Shown one piece after another: positions 33,345-42,941 of a DNA stretch of 64,000 nucleotides (position 1 is the first letter of the stretch; the number at the start of each line of letters is the position of its first letter). The notes below the pieces were generated by a model. The model saw nothing but the letters and a program-made list of their open reading frames with translations. It did no database searches and was not told the DNA's origin. The stretch spans positions 1 to 64,000 of the forward strand of contig NZ_STFX01000040.1 of assembly GCF_005222915.1 (NCBI RefSeq), in the 5' to 3' direction. The DNA is from Rhizobium sp. FKL33. Lineage in GTDB: Bacteria; Pseudomonadota; Alphaproteobacteria; Rhizobiales; Rhizobiaceae. A program made the position numbers and the translations under genes.

Positions 33345-36059
33345 TTATGACACAAGCTCCTTGAAAACGCCGTTGCTCCGCATAAGCGCGTCATGGGTCC
33401 CCTCCTCCACAAGCTTACCCCTGTCAAACACCAGAATCCGATCGAAGAACGTCGCCATCGACGTGTCGGACAGCACCCAGATCACCGTCGGCTTGTCGCC
33501 CCGCTCATCGAACAACTTGAGCACATTGCGCAGAATCTGGTTTTTTAGCCGCGCGTCGAGGCTGGCGAGCGGCGCGTTCAGCACATAGCAGCTCGACCGG
33601 CGGATCACGGCGCGGGCAAGATTGAGCTTCTGGCGCTGCACCATGGTCAACCTGCGTCCCCCTGCGCCGACATTGTAGTCGAGCCCGATCGACAGGACCT
33701 GCTCGTAGAGACCCAGCGAATGCAGGAGTTCCGCGAGGATCTTGCGGATGCGTTCGGCTCCGTCGGGATGCTGATGGCTGATGCGGCCGACCAGCACATT
33801 GTCCATTAGATTGGCGGCGAGCATGAACTTATGCGGGTCGTAACGCTCGAGCGCGCCCGTCAGTTCGGGGGGAAGACCAGCGTAGAATTCGTGACGCGCC
33901 TCCACGATCCGCGTCATCAGATCACGGGTCAGGAGGCCGAAACGATGCCGCGGCTCGATGTAGAAGAAGCTCAACCTGATGATCTGGACGCGGTCGTCAT
34001 CGGCGATATCTTCAAAACGCTTACCCCGAAGTCGCTGCAGAAGCTGTTGATATTCCGGGACCTCGTCGGCGGTCATGAAGGTCAATTGCTGGAAGAAGGG
34101 GTGGTCCGGCGGCAGATCGCCGAACAGATCCACGGCGTTCTCCGCGATCGCAAAGCCCATCTTGTAGAAGGTCAGATCGAGGCCGGTGCTGCGCATGAAA
34201 GACAGGAAGTACTTGTTCTTTCTGAGCGCCGGCCCGGTCATCTCCGGTCCGACGGCGGTCCCGAACAGCAGATTTTCACCCACCGTCGCCTCTGTGTTGT
34301 AGCTGTCAGGCTCGAAATAGACGACCAGATCCTTGAGCCCGTTGTGTTCGAGTTCCTGTCGCAAGGCGCGGCGGATATCGACGATGCGTTCGGCGACGTC
34401 AGGATATCGCGCCGGATCCACCGTCGTGCGTATGGCGAGATCGAGAATGTCCCGCGATAGCTGCACAGCGTCGAGGATCTCCGAGATCTGCCGGGAGAGA
34501 TCCTCGGGCCCGCTCGCGCCGGCGGCGCGATAATCGACCCAGTCGCTATTGATGTCGTAAAGCGGGTTCCCCGCCTGCTTGGCCTCGGCCAGCGCCCATT
34601 TGCGATACTTCGTCGCCTCTTCGTCATAGACGGCTTCGGCAAGTGGCGCATGCTTCAATCCGTAAAGCAGGTTGTCGCGCAGCGTGCCCTGGAACATATA
34701 GGCGTCCGACGCCGCATAGGTGATGTGGCGGCCCGTCACCGATTCGGGCAGAATCCGAATATCCTCGCCGCCGAACAGGATGCGACCGGAGGTCGGCCAG
34801 AGGATGCGGCCGAGCGCTTCGGCGAGAGCTTCGCCGCCCGCCGCGGCAGAACCGACCAAGGCTACGGTTTCGCCGGCATGAATGGTTGCCGAAACGCCTG
34901 TCAGCAATTGCGCGCCGCTGTCGTCGGCGAGCGACAGATTGGCCGCCGCGATCGAAGCGTCGGCGACCGGTTCCGTGGTGAGAGCGAGCTTCTGAATGTC
35001 GGGCTCGAGCATGTCCTCAACGGAAAACTGCTCGACCACCTGCACATATTTCACCTGCACGTCCTGCCGCGTCTGGTCCCAGTCGATCAGATCCTTGAGC
35101 GGGCCGGGAAGGTCCTTGTAGGCGCTGATGACGGCGACCAACTGACCGACGTCGAGTTGGCCTTTCAGCGCCAGATATCCGCCGATCGAGTAGAACAGGA
35201 ACGGCGTGACCGAGGCGAGGAAATTGTTGATGAACTTGACCAGAAATTTCCACTGATAGAGGTCGTAGCGGATCTTGAAGATCTTGCCGAGCCGTTCGGC
35301 CACATCGGCGCGCTCATAATTCGACGTGTCATACGACCGGATCGTGTGAATGCCGTCGAAGATTTCGCTGACGCGACCCGACAATTCCCGGGCGGTCAAT
35401 TGCCGCTCGCGGCCGAGAACCAGAAGCCTGCGGCGCATGCGCGGAATGATGAAGCCCTGAATGCCGACCATCAGCGCGGCGACGATGCCCAGCCAGAGAT
35501 TCTGCACCAGGATGAAGACGAGGGCCGTCAGCGCCTGGCCGCCCAGCATGGCGGGCGACACGAAGGCGTCGCCGGTGAACCCGCCGAGGGGCTCCACCTC
35601 GTCCTTGATCATGCTGGCGACTTCCGCGCCCTTGACGCGCTTGAACTGCCCGGGCGGGAACCTCAGGACCTTGTCGACCAGATCGAAGCGGATGCGGCGC
35701 AGCAACCTTTCGCCGAGCCGGCCCTTATAGGTGTTTATATAGAGCTTGAAGAGGCCGTTGATCACCACGAGCAGCAGGAAGACGAGGCTGAGCGCGAACA
35801 GCATCGACATCCGGTCCAGCTCGACGCCCGGAAACAGCGTGACTTCGCCGATATAGGGCAGGTCGAAGGAAATGTGCATGAACAGTTGAGTGGCGCCGGC
35901 GCCCTCGAAACCGTCTCCCTGGATCGGCCCGTTTACGATCTGCTTCGGCAGATCGAAGGACAGGAAATAGGGCACCATCGACACCGCGACGACCAGCAGG
36001 ATCCAGAGTTGCTGTTTGCGCGTATTGTTCCAGATGTAAGCGAGCAAGCCTTTTTCCAT
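33345..36059 (-). CDS. ABC exporter-like membrane protein with degenerate ATPase
   Basis: A 904-aa protein with an ABC-exporter type 1 membrane domain (helices near 18-35, 86-102, 175-200, 280-300). It is followed by a nucleotide-binding-like domain whose catalytic motifs are all changed. Walker A is GSAAAGGEA (403-411) with no lysine or serine/threonine. The signature is LTMVQ (804-808). Walker B is YVLNAPLASLD (825-835), with N and A for the Asp-Glu pair. The H-loop reads VLSDTS. About 270 residues are inserted between the Q-loop (456-467) and the signature. AGGAG precedes the ATG. It heads the unit with the cyclic-nucleotide-binding and MBL genes. A non-hydrolysing sensor or scaffold is more likely than an active exporter. 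Confidence 0.88.
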   Translation of the reverse strand: MEKGLLAYIWNNTRKQQLWILLVVAVSMVPYFLSFDLPKQIVNGPIQGDGFEGAGATQLFMHISFDLPYIGEVTLFPGVELDRMSMLFALSLVFLLLVVINGLFKLYINTYKGRLGERLLRRIRFDLVDKVLRFPPGQFKRVKGAEVASMIKDEVEPLGGFTGDAFVSPAMLGGQALTALVFILVQNLWLGIVAALMVGIQGFIIPRMRRRLLVLGRERQLTARELSGRVSEIFDGIHTIRSYDTSNYERADVAERLGKIFKIRYDLYQWKFLVKFINNFLASVTPFLFYSIGGYLALKGQLDVGQLVAVISAYKDLPGPLKDLIDWDQTRQDVQVKYVQVVEQFSVEDMLEPDIQKLALTTEPVADASIAAANLSLADDSGAQLLTGVSATIHAGETVALVGSAAAGGEALAEALGRILWPTSGRILFGGEDIRILPESVTGRHITYAASDAYMFQGTLRDNLLYGLKHAPLAEAVYDEEATKYRKWALAEAKQAGNPLYDINSDWVDYRAAGASGPEDLSRQISEILDAVQLSRDILDLAIRTTVDPARYPDVAERIVDIRRALRQELEHNGLKDLVVYFEPDSYNTEATVGENLLFGTAVGPEMTGPALRKNKYFLSFMRSTGLDLTFYKMGFAIAENAVDLFGDLPPDHPFFQQLTFMTADEVPEYQQLLQRLRGKRFEDIADDDRVQIIRLSFFYIEPRHRFGLLTRDLMTRIVEARHEFYAGLPPELTGALERYDPHKFMLAANLMDNVLVGRISHQHPDGAERIRKILAELLHSLGLYEQVLSIGLDYNVGAGGRRLTMVQRQKLNLARAVIRRSSCYVLNAPLASLDARLKNQILRNVLKLFDERGDKPTVIWVLSDTSMATFFDRILVFDRGKLVEEGTHDALMRSNGVFKELVS

Positions 36060-36351
36060 GGATGCTCCTTATCGCGCCAGGGACAATGATAGGTCTAGGA
36101 GACTGAAAAACAGCCGGTCCGATTTATGCGAGACGGTGTCGGCGAGGCCAAATCGCTGTCGTCGCGCTCGTCTGCCGCCGCAAAGGCCGAGTTCGATCGT
36201 GGATCCATCACGCGCCGGACCCGTGTCTCCGCCTGGTCTCAACGCCGCCCCTCCATAATATCCTGCCCGGCCACTAGCGAAGCGCATCCTGAAGCCTATC
36301 TATTCATAAGACGCAAAACAGCAACTTGCACCACGAAATTTTTTGAGCCCC

Positions 36352-37017
36352 ATGACAAGTCAGCATTCCGACGCTTCGTTCTCCCGCGAAGCTGCATTCG
36401 ATCTTTTGCGCGGCGTGAGCGCCTTTACGCATAGCCCCCTCATCAAAGGCCTCGCCGAAGTCGTCGCCCGCCATCCCGACGCCGAGATCGGCGTTGCGTT
36501 CAATCACAAACAGATAGCCTGCAAGATGTGGGCGCGAGACGCAGTCTATGAAACGATCGGCGGCGAAATCGGCACGATCCTCGTGCTCGGCGGCTGGTAT
36601 GGCGTGCTGGCGGGCATCCTGTTCGACGATGCGCGCTTCACGATCGGCAAGATCGTCAGCGTCGACATCGACGAGACGGTGGCGTCAGTGGCTCGCACCC
36701 TCAACGGCGCATGGATCGACCGTTTCAACGCCCTTTCCGAAGACATGTACGCCCTGCCCTATCAGGATCATAAGGCCGATCTGGTCGTCAACACGAGTTG
36801 CGAGCACATCGCCGATCTCCGCGGTTGGCTCGACTTGCTGCCGAAGGGAACGCGCGTCGTTCTCCAGTCGAACGACTATTTCAGCGAACCGACGCATATC
36901 AATTGCGTGGCCTCTCTCGACGCGTTCAAGGAGCAGGCGAAGCTCTCCAGGCTCCTCTACGGCGGATCGCTGCCGCAGAAGAAATATACGCGCTTCATGC
37001 TGATCGGCGAGGTCTGA
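36352..37017 (+). CDS. Class I SAM-dependent methyltransferase-like protein
   Basis: A 221-aa protein with a Rossmann methyltransferase core. Motif I is ILVLGGWYGVLAGI, the acidic end of strand 2 is IVSVDIDE, and ADLVVNTSCEHIADL is motif-IV like. It is divergent from the pseudo-ABC gene (292-bp gap with no clear features) and convergent, 8 bp apart, with a glycosyltransferase gene. TTG 36343 would extend it by three residues. Acceptor unknown; in this island a sugar or small metabolite is plausible. Confidence 0.8.
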   Translation: MTSQHSDASFSREAAFDLLRGVSAFTHSPLIKGLAEVVARHPDAEIGVAFNHKQIACKMWARDAVYETIGGEIGTILVLGGWYGVLAGILFDDARFTIGKIVSVDIDETVASVARTLNGAWIDRFNALSEDMYALPYQDHKADLVVNTSCEHIADLRGWLDLLPKGTRVVLQSNDYFSEPTHINCVASLDAFKEQAKLSRLLYGGSLPQKKYTRFMLIGEV

Positions 37018-37025
37018 GGCCGCCC

Positions 37026-38189
37026 TCAGACCCGCCTCTGCAGGAGATCACGGATGATGGCGCCGGTCTTGTGCGCGCCGTCGAGATCGAGATCAGGCAA
37101 ATCGCCCGCCGGCGCGGCGAGCGCCTTCTCGATCGACGCGCGCATCGTGTCCACGCCGAGCTCCGCTTCGGTCAGCATCAGTGCGCGACCGCGCTCCTGA
37201 AGGCGCATGGCGCGCGCGGTCTGCTCCGTCTCGCCGCCGGCGGTGAACGGAATGAGCAGCGAACGGACCCCGGCGCGCAGCACATCGCAGACCGTGTTGT
37301 AACCGGCTTGCGACACCGACAGTCTCGCTCCCGTCAGAAGGCTCGGGAAATCCTTGCGGAACCTGAAGACCTCGACATTCACGGAAGCGCGTCCGGACAA
37401 CTCCCTGAAATCGGCATCGGGAAGATTGGGGCCGGCGATGATGCACCAGCGGAGATCCTTGGGCAGCAGGTCGCTCGCCCCGGCGGCCGCCCTGACGAGG
37501 TCCATTCCGACTGCGCCGCCGCCGGCGGAGACCACGATGTCGAAGATTTCCGAAGCGGGCGCCGGGGGTGGCGCGGCGACGAGGCCGGTATAAACGATCT
37601 TGTCGGCGATCTCGCCTTGCAGCGGAAAACTGTCTTCCAGCTTCGCGAAGCGCGCGTCGCCGTGAACGAGAACCGCATCGAAATAGGTTTCGACCAGCCC
37701 GACCGTTTCTTCATTGGCGCCCGGCTTGGACCGTTCCTGCAGGAGATCGCGGATCGAGGCGAGAACAAGCGGCCGTTTGACCGACGCGATTGCTTCCTTG
37801 AGCAGGGGCAGAAGCTCGAACCGAACCTGACGGCGTCCGAACGGGAATGCTTCGGTGATGAGCACATCCGGCGCGAAATCGCGGAAAGCGCTCAGCAAGA
37901 GATCGCGACGCCGAGTCTTGAAGTCGCCATCGACAGGGTGACCGTCGATGTCGACCAGCCCCGAGAAACCCTTGTCGCCCGTGGCGATCGCGGGCAGCGC
38001 GACGTGGCGTATCTCCGGGGGCGGGAAGCCGGGCACGGGCAAGCCGCCGGTGACGATGGCGACCTCGAATCCATCCGCAGCCAAGGCGCTGGCGATGCGG
38101 CTCGCGCGCGCCAGATGCCCGATTCCCAGGAGATGCTGCACATAAAACATCACCTTGAGGCGATCGGCGGGAGCTGGAGCCTGTGTCAT
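37026..38189 (-). CDS. MurG/GT28-like glycosyltransferase
   Basis: A 387-aa GT-B protein of the MurG/MJ1255-like group. The N-terminal segment VMFYVQHLLGIGHLARASRIA is characteristic, followed by a donor domain with IVVSAGGGAVGMDLV, LSVSQAGYNTVCDVLRAG and LLIPFTAGGETEQTARA. The start overlaps the preceding glycosyltransferase stop by 4 bp (ATGA). It is a paralogue in style of the gene at 39.5-40.7 kb (both open with a GLGHL/GIGHL segment). It probably acts on a membrane-lipid-linked acceptor. Confidence 0.87.
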   Translation of the reverse strand: MTQAPAPADRLKVMFYVQHLLGIGHLARASRIASALAADGFEVAIVTGGLPVPGFPPPEIRHVALPAIATGDKGFSGLVDIDGHPVDGDFKTRRRDLLLSAFRDFAPDVLITEAFPFGRRQVRFELLPLLKEAIASVKRPLVLASIRDLLQERSKPGANEETVGLVETYFDAVLVHGDARFAKLEDSFPLQGEIADKIVYTGLVAAPPPAPASEIFDIVVSAGGGAVGMDLVRAAAGASDLLPKDLRWCIIAGPNLPDADFRELSGRASVNVEVFRFRKDFPSLLTGARLSVSQAGYNTVCDVLRAGVRSLLIPFTAGGETEQTARAMRLQERGRALMLTEAELGVDTMRASIEKALAAPAGDLPDLDLDGAHKTGAIIRDLLQRRV

Positions 38190-39430
38190 GAGGAGGCCTT
38201 CCAAGCGCTCTCGAACAGCGCCGAGAGCTGGGTTATGCTGGTGTGAAAATCGAAGCGGCTGCGAACTTTATGCTCGGCTTCGGCGCCCAACCGATGCCGC
38301 AGGGCAGGATTTCGAATGGCCTGCTCCAGGGCCTTCGCGAGAGCGTCGGGATCTTCAGGCGGCGTCACGAAGCCGTTTTCGCCATCGGTCAACAATTCGG
38401 GCACGCCGGAAATCGCGGTCGACACGCATACCAGTCCCTGGCTCGAGGCCTCCACAAGCACATTGGGAAGACCATCGCGGTCGCCATCCTCGGTGATGCG
38501 GCAAGCGAGAGCGAAGATATCCGAGGTCCGGTAGGCGGAAAGCACGTCTTTCTGGTCGAGCGCGCCGCGCCAGTTCATGCGATCGGCAATCCCCGCCCGC
38601 GCCGCCTGCTCCTTGAGGCCGGGCAGTTTCTCGCCGTCGCCGATATGATCGAAGCGCCAATGCAGATCCTTCGGCAGGCGGCTCAGAGCCTCGATCAGAA
38701 TGTCGAAGCCCTTCTTTCCCACGGCGCGGCCGACGCTCAGGATGCGAACCGGATCGGCCGGATCAGAACCGTCCCTCGCCGGCCTAGGCGTCTCGTTCGG
38801 CCCGAACCGGGCGAGATCCAGCCCGTGATAGCTCAGATGCACATCGCCCTGCGGGCCCGCGAGCCGGCTGAGATGGGTATGCCCGCTCTCGGTGCAGGTG
38901 ACTGTCCAGCGGTTTGCGACCAGTTTTTCCTTGAGCTCCCAATCCGGAGAGGTCCAGATGTCCTTGGCATGCGCCGAACAGGTCCAGGGAATGCCGGTGA
39001 TCAGGCTGGCGTAGTGGGCCACTGAAGCGGGCGTGTGGATGAAATGCGCATGCAGCCAGGAAAAACCCGTCGGCCATTCGGCGGCGAGAACCGCGGCTTG
39101 ACCGAAGCGGCGAAAGCGGTTGCGGCTGATGTCGCGCGGCAGATCACGCAGGAATGCGCGCAACGCCTGGGAAAAGCCGGGTTTACGGAAGCTGGCGTAC
39201 AGGCCCTTCAACACGCGGACCGGTTCTTCATGCAGATATTCCGGCAGATAGAAGACTGGCGCGCGGATTTCATCATGCACCGGATGGCGCTTCTTGTCGG
39301 TCGGACGGCGCATGGCTACGAGCGCCAGCTCAAATCCCGCCTGTTCGAGACCCAGGAGTTCCTGCGCGATGAATGTCTCCGAAAGACGCGGATAGCCTTT
39401 CAGGATAACGACGATTTTCCGACGGTCCAT
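38186..39430 (-). CDS. Glycosyltransferase family 4 protein
   Basis: A 414-aa retaining GT-B enzyme. Features are KGYPRLSETFIAQELLGLE at the N-terminus (typical of exopolysaccharide GT4 enzymes), HAHFIHTPASVAHYA, and a donor domain with ILSVGRAVGKKGFDILI and the EX-E motif in RDGLPNVLVEASSQGLVCV. The ATG at 39430 has GAGG five bases upstream. It sits between two MurG-like genes with overlap downstream and a 58-bp gap upstream, in one minus-strand operon. Confidence 0.92.
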   Translation of the reverse strand: MDRRKIVVILKGYPRLSETFIAQELLGLEQAGFELALVAMRRPTDKKRHPVHDEIRAPVFYLPEYLHEEPVRVLKGLYASFRKPGFSQALRAFLRDLPRDISRNRFRRFGQAAVLAAEWPTGFSWLHAHFIHTPASVAHYASLITGIPWTCSAHAKDIWTSPDWELKEKLVANRWTVTCTESGHTHLSRLAGPQGDVHLSYHGLDLARFGPNETPRPARDGSDPADPVRILSVGRAVGKKGFDILIEALSRLPKDLHWRFDHIGDGEKLPGLKEQAARAGIADRMNWRGALDQKDVLSAYRTSDIFALACRITEDGDRDGLPNVLVEASSQGLVCVSTAISGVPELLTDGENGFVTPPEDPDALAKALEQAIRNPALRHRLGAEAEHKVRSRFDFHTSITQLSALFESAWKASS

Positions 39431-39488
39431 GACGCCTCGATGTTTTCGCAAGCCTTGCCGGAGCCCTTAAACCATCGCGGCGCCCACG

Positions 39489-40700
39489 TCACCCTTTCAC
39501 CAGCATCAGCCGGTTTGGTTGGCGACGATCGTAGATCCTCCCGACGAGTTCGGATATGCGCGGCAGACCTTCGAGCCGGAGGCCCGCCTGGGCGCGTTTC
39601 GACGGCGCGGGTTGGGTCGGCAGCATCTTGAGCTTGGCGGCGAGCAGCAGCGGGTCTTCCGCCTGCTCCGGCAACAGCATGTCGACGAGACCGAGTTCGG
39701 TGGCCCGTTGAGCGCGGATCAACTGTTCCTCGCGCGGCTGCACGCGCGGCACGATCAGAGCCGGCTTGTCGAAGGACAGTATCTCGCAATAGGTGTTGTA
39801 GCCGCCCATCGCCACGACAGCCGTTGCGCCCGCCACGAGCTCTTCCATGCGATTGTCGAATTCGATGACCTCGAGATAGGGCACCGAGCGGCCCTTGCGG
39901 ATCAGCTTCCGACGCTTCTTGGCCGGCATATAGGGGCCCAGCACCATCAGCGCGCGATGGGTCAGTTCCGGATCCTGCTGATAGGCGTGAATGACATTGT
40001 GAACGAGCTCGGCGCCGTCGCCGCCGCCGCCGGTGGTCACCAGAATATAGTCGCCTTCGGGCTTGTGGCCCGGAAGCTCTTCCCTAGGCACGTTGCGCTG
40101 CAGAAAACCGACGAAGTTCATCCGCTTGCGCACCGTCTCCGGCACATCGAGATCGACCAGCGGATCGTAGAAGTCCGGCGGCCCATAGACCCAGATCTCG
40201 TCGTAATATTTGGCGATCTTCGGCACCGCCTGCTTGCGCTCCCATTCGGCCTGCAACAGCCGGGGCGAGTCCATGACTTCGCGGAGACCGAGCACAAGGG
40301 TTGTTCCACGGGATTTCAGGAGCGCCAGCGTTTCCTCGACCTCGCCCTCGAGCCCCATCGGCTCCTTGTCGACGATGAAGATGTCTGGCTGGAAGGTCTC
40401 GGCCGTGTGGCGAATGATCGATTTGCGCATCTGCAGCGTGTCGTGCAGATCCATGTGCTGATCCATGGATTCGTACTGGCCATTGCGCAGCTTGATCACG
40501 CTGGGGATTTTCACGAAGTCGACGCGGGCGCGATAGTCGAAAGCGCCGGCGATGGTCGCGCCGGAGATGATCAGCACCTGCAGGCCGCGATAATCCTCGA
40601 CCAGCGAATGAGCGATCGTCCGGCATCGCCTCAGGTGACCGAGACCGAACGTGTCATGGCTGTACATCAGGATGCGGGCGTCTTCGAGGCGGCGGGTCAT
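39489..40700 (-). CDS. MurG/GT28-like glycosyltransferase
   Basis: A 403-aa protein that opens ILMYSHDTFGLGHLRRCRT, the signature of a MurG-related group often annotated simply as glycosyltransferase. It has VTTGGGGDGAELV and AVVAMGGYNTYCEILS followed by PALIVPR in the donor domain. It follows the importer permease gene by 68 bp and precedes the GT4 gene by 58 bp on the same strand. The three genes likely build one glycan. Confidence 0.86.
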   Translation of the reverse strand: MTRRLEDARILMYSHDTFGLGHLRRCRTIAHSLVEDYRGLQVLIISGATIAGAFDYRARVDFVKIPSVIKLRNGQYESMDQHMDLHDTLQMRKSIIRHTAETFQPDIFIVDKEPMGLEGEVEETLALLKSRGTTLVLGLREVMDSPRLLQAEWERKQAVPKIAKYYDEIWVYGPPDFYDPLVDLDVPETVRKRMNFVGFLQRNVPREELPGHKPEGDYILVTTGGGGDGAELVHNVIHAYQQDPELTHRALMVLGPYMPAKKRRKLIRKGRSVPYLEVIEFDNRMEELVAGATAVVAMGGYNTYCEILSFDKPALIVPRVQPREEQLIRAQRATELGLVDMLLPEQAEDPLLLAAKLKMLPTQPAPSKRAQAGLRLEGLPRISELVGRIYDRRQPNRLMLVKG

Positions 40701-40768
40701 GCTGCGGCGCCCAATCCGGCAAACACGACTATTCTGCGGGCGTCACTCTTCCACATGTCGAACTCACC

Positions 40769-41944
40769 TCATTTATAGGGATCAGCGGCGTCTCGCAGAC
40801 CGTCGCCAAGGAAGTTGAACGCCAGTATCACCAGCATGACGGGGATAATAGGAAATAGCAGCCACGGATAAAAGGCTATGACGCTCACACTTTTCGCTTC
40901 TGTGAGCAGAATTCCCCAACTTGTGATCGGAGGACGCAGACCCAGACCCAGGAAACTCAGCGCCGTCTCCCCGAGAATCATGCCCGGCACCGACATCGTC
41001 GCGGTGGCGATCAGATGCGACATAAAGCCCGGCACCAGATGCCGCCCGATGATCCGGCTGCTTTTCGCGCCCATCAATTGGGCCGCGAGCACGTAATCCT
41101 CTTCGCGCAGCGACAGGAGTTTCGAACGGACGGCGCGGGCAAGCCCTGTCCAGTCGAGAAGGCCCAATATGGCCGTGATGCCGAGATAGATCAGCATGGG
41201 GCTCCAGGTCACCGGCATGATGGCCGCGAGCGCCATCCACAAGGGTATGCTAGGGATGGATTGCAACACTTCGATGATGCGCTGCACCACGAGATCGAAA
41301 ATCCCGCCGAGATAGCCCGCCCAACCGCCGATGATCACGCCGAGGCTGAAGCTAATGGCGATGCCGATCAGGCCGATGGTCAACGAGATCCGCGCGCCGT
41401 AGATGATGCGCGACAGCACATCCCGGCCGAGGCGGTCCGTTCCCAACAGGAACATTTGCCCGCCTTCGGAAGGACAGACGAGATGCACATTGCTCTCGAA
41501 CAGGCCCCAGAACCGGTAGGAATCGCTTCGGCAGAAGAAGCGCAGCGGCTGCACCTGGTCGGTCTGCTCGGTGTAGATACGCCTGAGCGTATCCATATCC
41601 AGCGTCATCTTCCGCCCATAGACGAAGGGCCCGACGAAAGAGCCTTCGTGGAACAGATGAATGGCCTGCGGCGGCGCGTGGATGAAATCAGGATGCCGGG
41701 AATGAAGATTATAGGGCGAAAGAAATTCCGCGATCATGATGATGAAATAGAGGATCATCAGGAACACGCCCGAAATCACCGCCAGCCGGTGACGGCGGAA
41801 TTTCCACCACATCAGCTGCAGTTGCGAGGCCTTGTTGTAACGGCTCTGCTCGGCCGTGTCCTTTTCGATCGAATAGGGATCGAAGTGAGCGTCGGACACA
41901 TAGTGGCGGAGCGGCGCGCCGGGTTCGGGTAGATAGGACGTCAT
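40769..41944 (-). CDS. ABC importer permease, OppC/YejE type
   Basis: A 391-aa permease with an N-terminal extension (about 60 residues before the first helix), one helix, then a large periplasmic loop (about 85-170). The BPD core carries the EAA-like motif (DYVLAAQLMGAKSSRIIGRHLVP). The start overlaps the OppB-type gene by 4 bp. Subunit of a peptide/opine/oligosaccharide-class importer; the long loop is typical of YejE-like permeases. Confidence 0.9.
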   Translation of the reverse strand: MTSYLPEPGAPLRHYVSDAHFDPYSIEKDTAEQSRYNKASQLQLMWWKFRRHRLAVISGVFLMILYFIIMIAEFLSPYNLHSRHPDFIHAPPQAIHLFHEGSFVGPFVYGRKMTLDMDTLRRIYTEQTDQVQPLRFFCRSDSYRFWGLFESNVHLVCPSEGGQMFLLGTDRLGRDVLSRIIYGARISLTIGLIGIAISFSLGVIIGGWAGYLGGIFDLVVQRIIEVLQSIPSIPLWMALAAIMPVTWSPMLIYLGITAILGLLDWTGLARAVRSKLLSLREEDYVLAAQLMGAKSSRIIGRHLVPGFMSHLIATATMSVPGMILGETALSFLGLGLRPPITSWGILLTEAKSVSVIAFYPWLLFPIIPVMLVILAFNFLGDGLRDAADPYK

Positions 41945-42939
41945 TTGGTGCTCCCGCCCTGAAGACGAATGCGCGGGTCGAGGAAGGCGAGCGCGATGTC
42001 GGAGATAAGAACGCCGATCACCGTTAGAAAGGCGAGGAACATCAGGAAGGAGCCGGCGAGATACATGTCCTGGCTCTGCAGCGCCTTGATCAGCATCGGG
42101 CCGGTGGTTTCAAGCGACAGCACGATGGCCGTGATCTCTGCGCCGGAAATGATCGCCGGCAGGATCGAGCCGATGTCGGAAATGAAGAAATTCAGCGCCA
42201 TGCGCAGCGGATATTTCACCAGCGCCTTGAACGGATGCATGCCCTTGGCGCGCGCCGTCACCACATATTGCTTCTGCAGCTCATCCAGCAGATTGGCGCG
42301 CAGTTTGCGGATCATGCTCGCCGTGCCAGCCGTGCCGATGATCAGCACGGGGATCCAGAGATGCTCCAGCACCGAGGTGAACTTCTCCCAACTCATCGGT
42401 TCGCCAAGATATTTCTGGTCCATCAGGTGGCCGACCGAAGTGCCGAACCAGATATTGGCGAAATACATCAGGATCAGCGCCAGCATGAAATTCGGGATCG
42501 CAAGCCCCAGAAGCCCGAGAAAGGTCAGACCATAGTCCGACCAGCTATACTGATGGGTCGCGGAATAGATGCCGATCGGAAAGGCGATCAGCCAGGTCAG
42601 GAGAATGGTGCAGAACGACACCAGCACGGTCAACCACAGACGGTCGCCTACAACGTCGGACACCGGCAGCTGATACTCGAAGGAATAGCCGAAATCGCCT
42701 TGCAGCATGCCGGCGACCCAGTGAAAATAGCGCAGCACCGGCGGCTGGTCGAAGCCGTATTCGTGGCGCAGTTCCTCGATCTCCTGCATGTCCACGGCTT
42801 CGCCCTGGGCCTGGATCTCTGCGACGTAGCTCTCGAAGTAATCGCCGGGCGGCAGTTCGATAATGGTGAAGATCAGCGCGGAAATGATCACCAGCGTCGG
42901 GATCATCACAAGGAAGCGCCAGGCGATGTAACGCAGCAT
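41941..42939 (-). CDS. ABC importer permease, OppB/YejB type
   Basis: A 332-aa permease starting MLRYIAWRFLVMIPTLVIISALIF, with the EAA motif in YVVTARAKGMHPFKALVKYPLR and a C-terminal half ending in LAFLDPRIRLQGGS. It starts 2 bp after the binding-protein stop. Pairs with the OppC-type subunit to form the channel. Confidence 0.92.
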   Translation of the reverse strand: MLRYIAWRFLVMIPTLVIISALIFTIIELPPGDYFESYVAEIQAQGEAVDMQEIEELRHEYGFDQPPVLRYFHWVAGMLQGDFGYSFEYQLPVSDVVGDRLWLTVLVSFCTILLTWLIAFPIGIYSATHQYSWSDYGLTFLGLLGLAIPNFMLALILMYFANIWFGTSVGHLMDQKYLGEPMSWEKFTSVLEHLWIPVLIIGTAGTASMIRKLRANLLDELQKQYVVTARAKGMHPFKALVKYPLRMALNFFISDIGSILPAIISGAEITAIVLSLETTGPMLIKALQSQDMYLAGSFLMFLAFLTVIGVLISDIALAFLDPRIRLQGGSTK

Positions 42940-42941
42940 GG

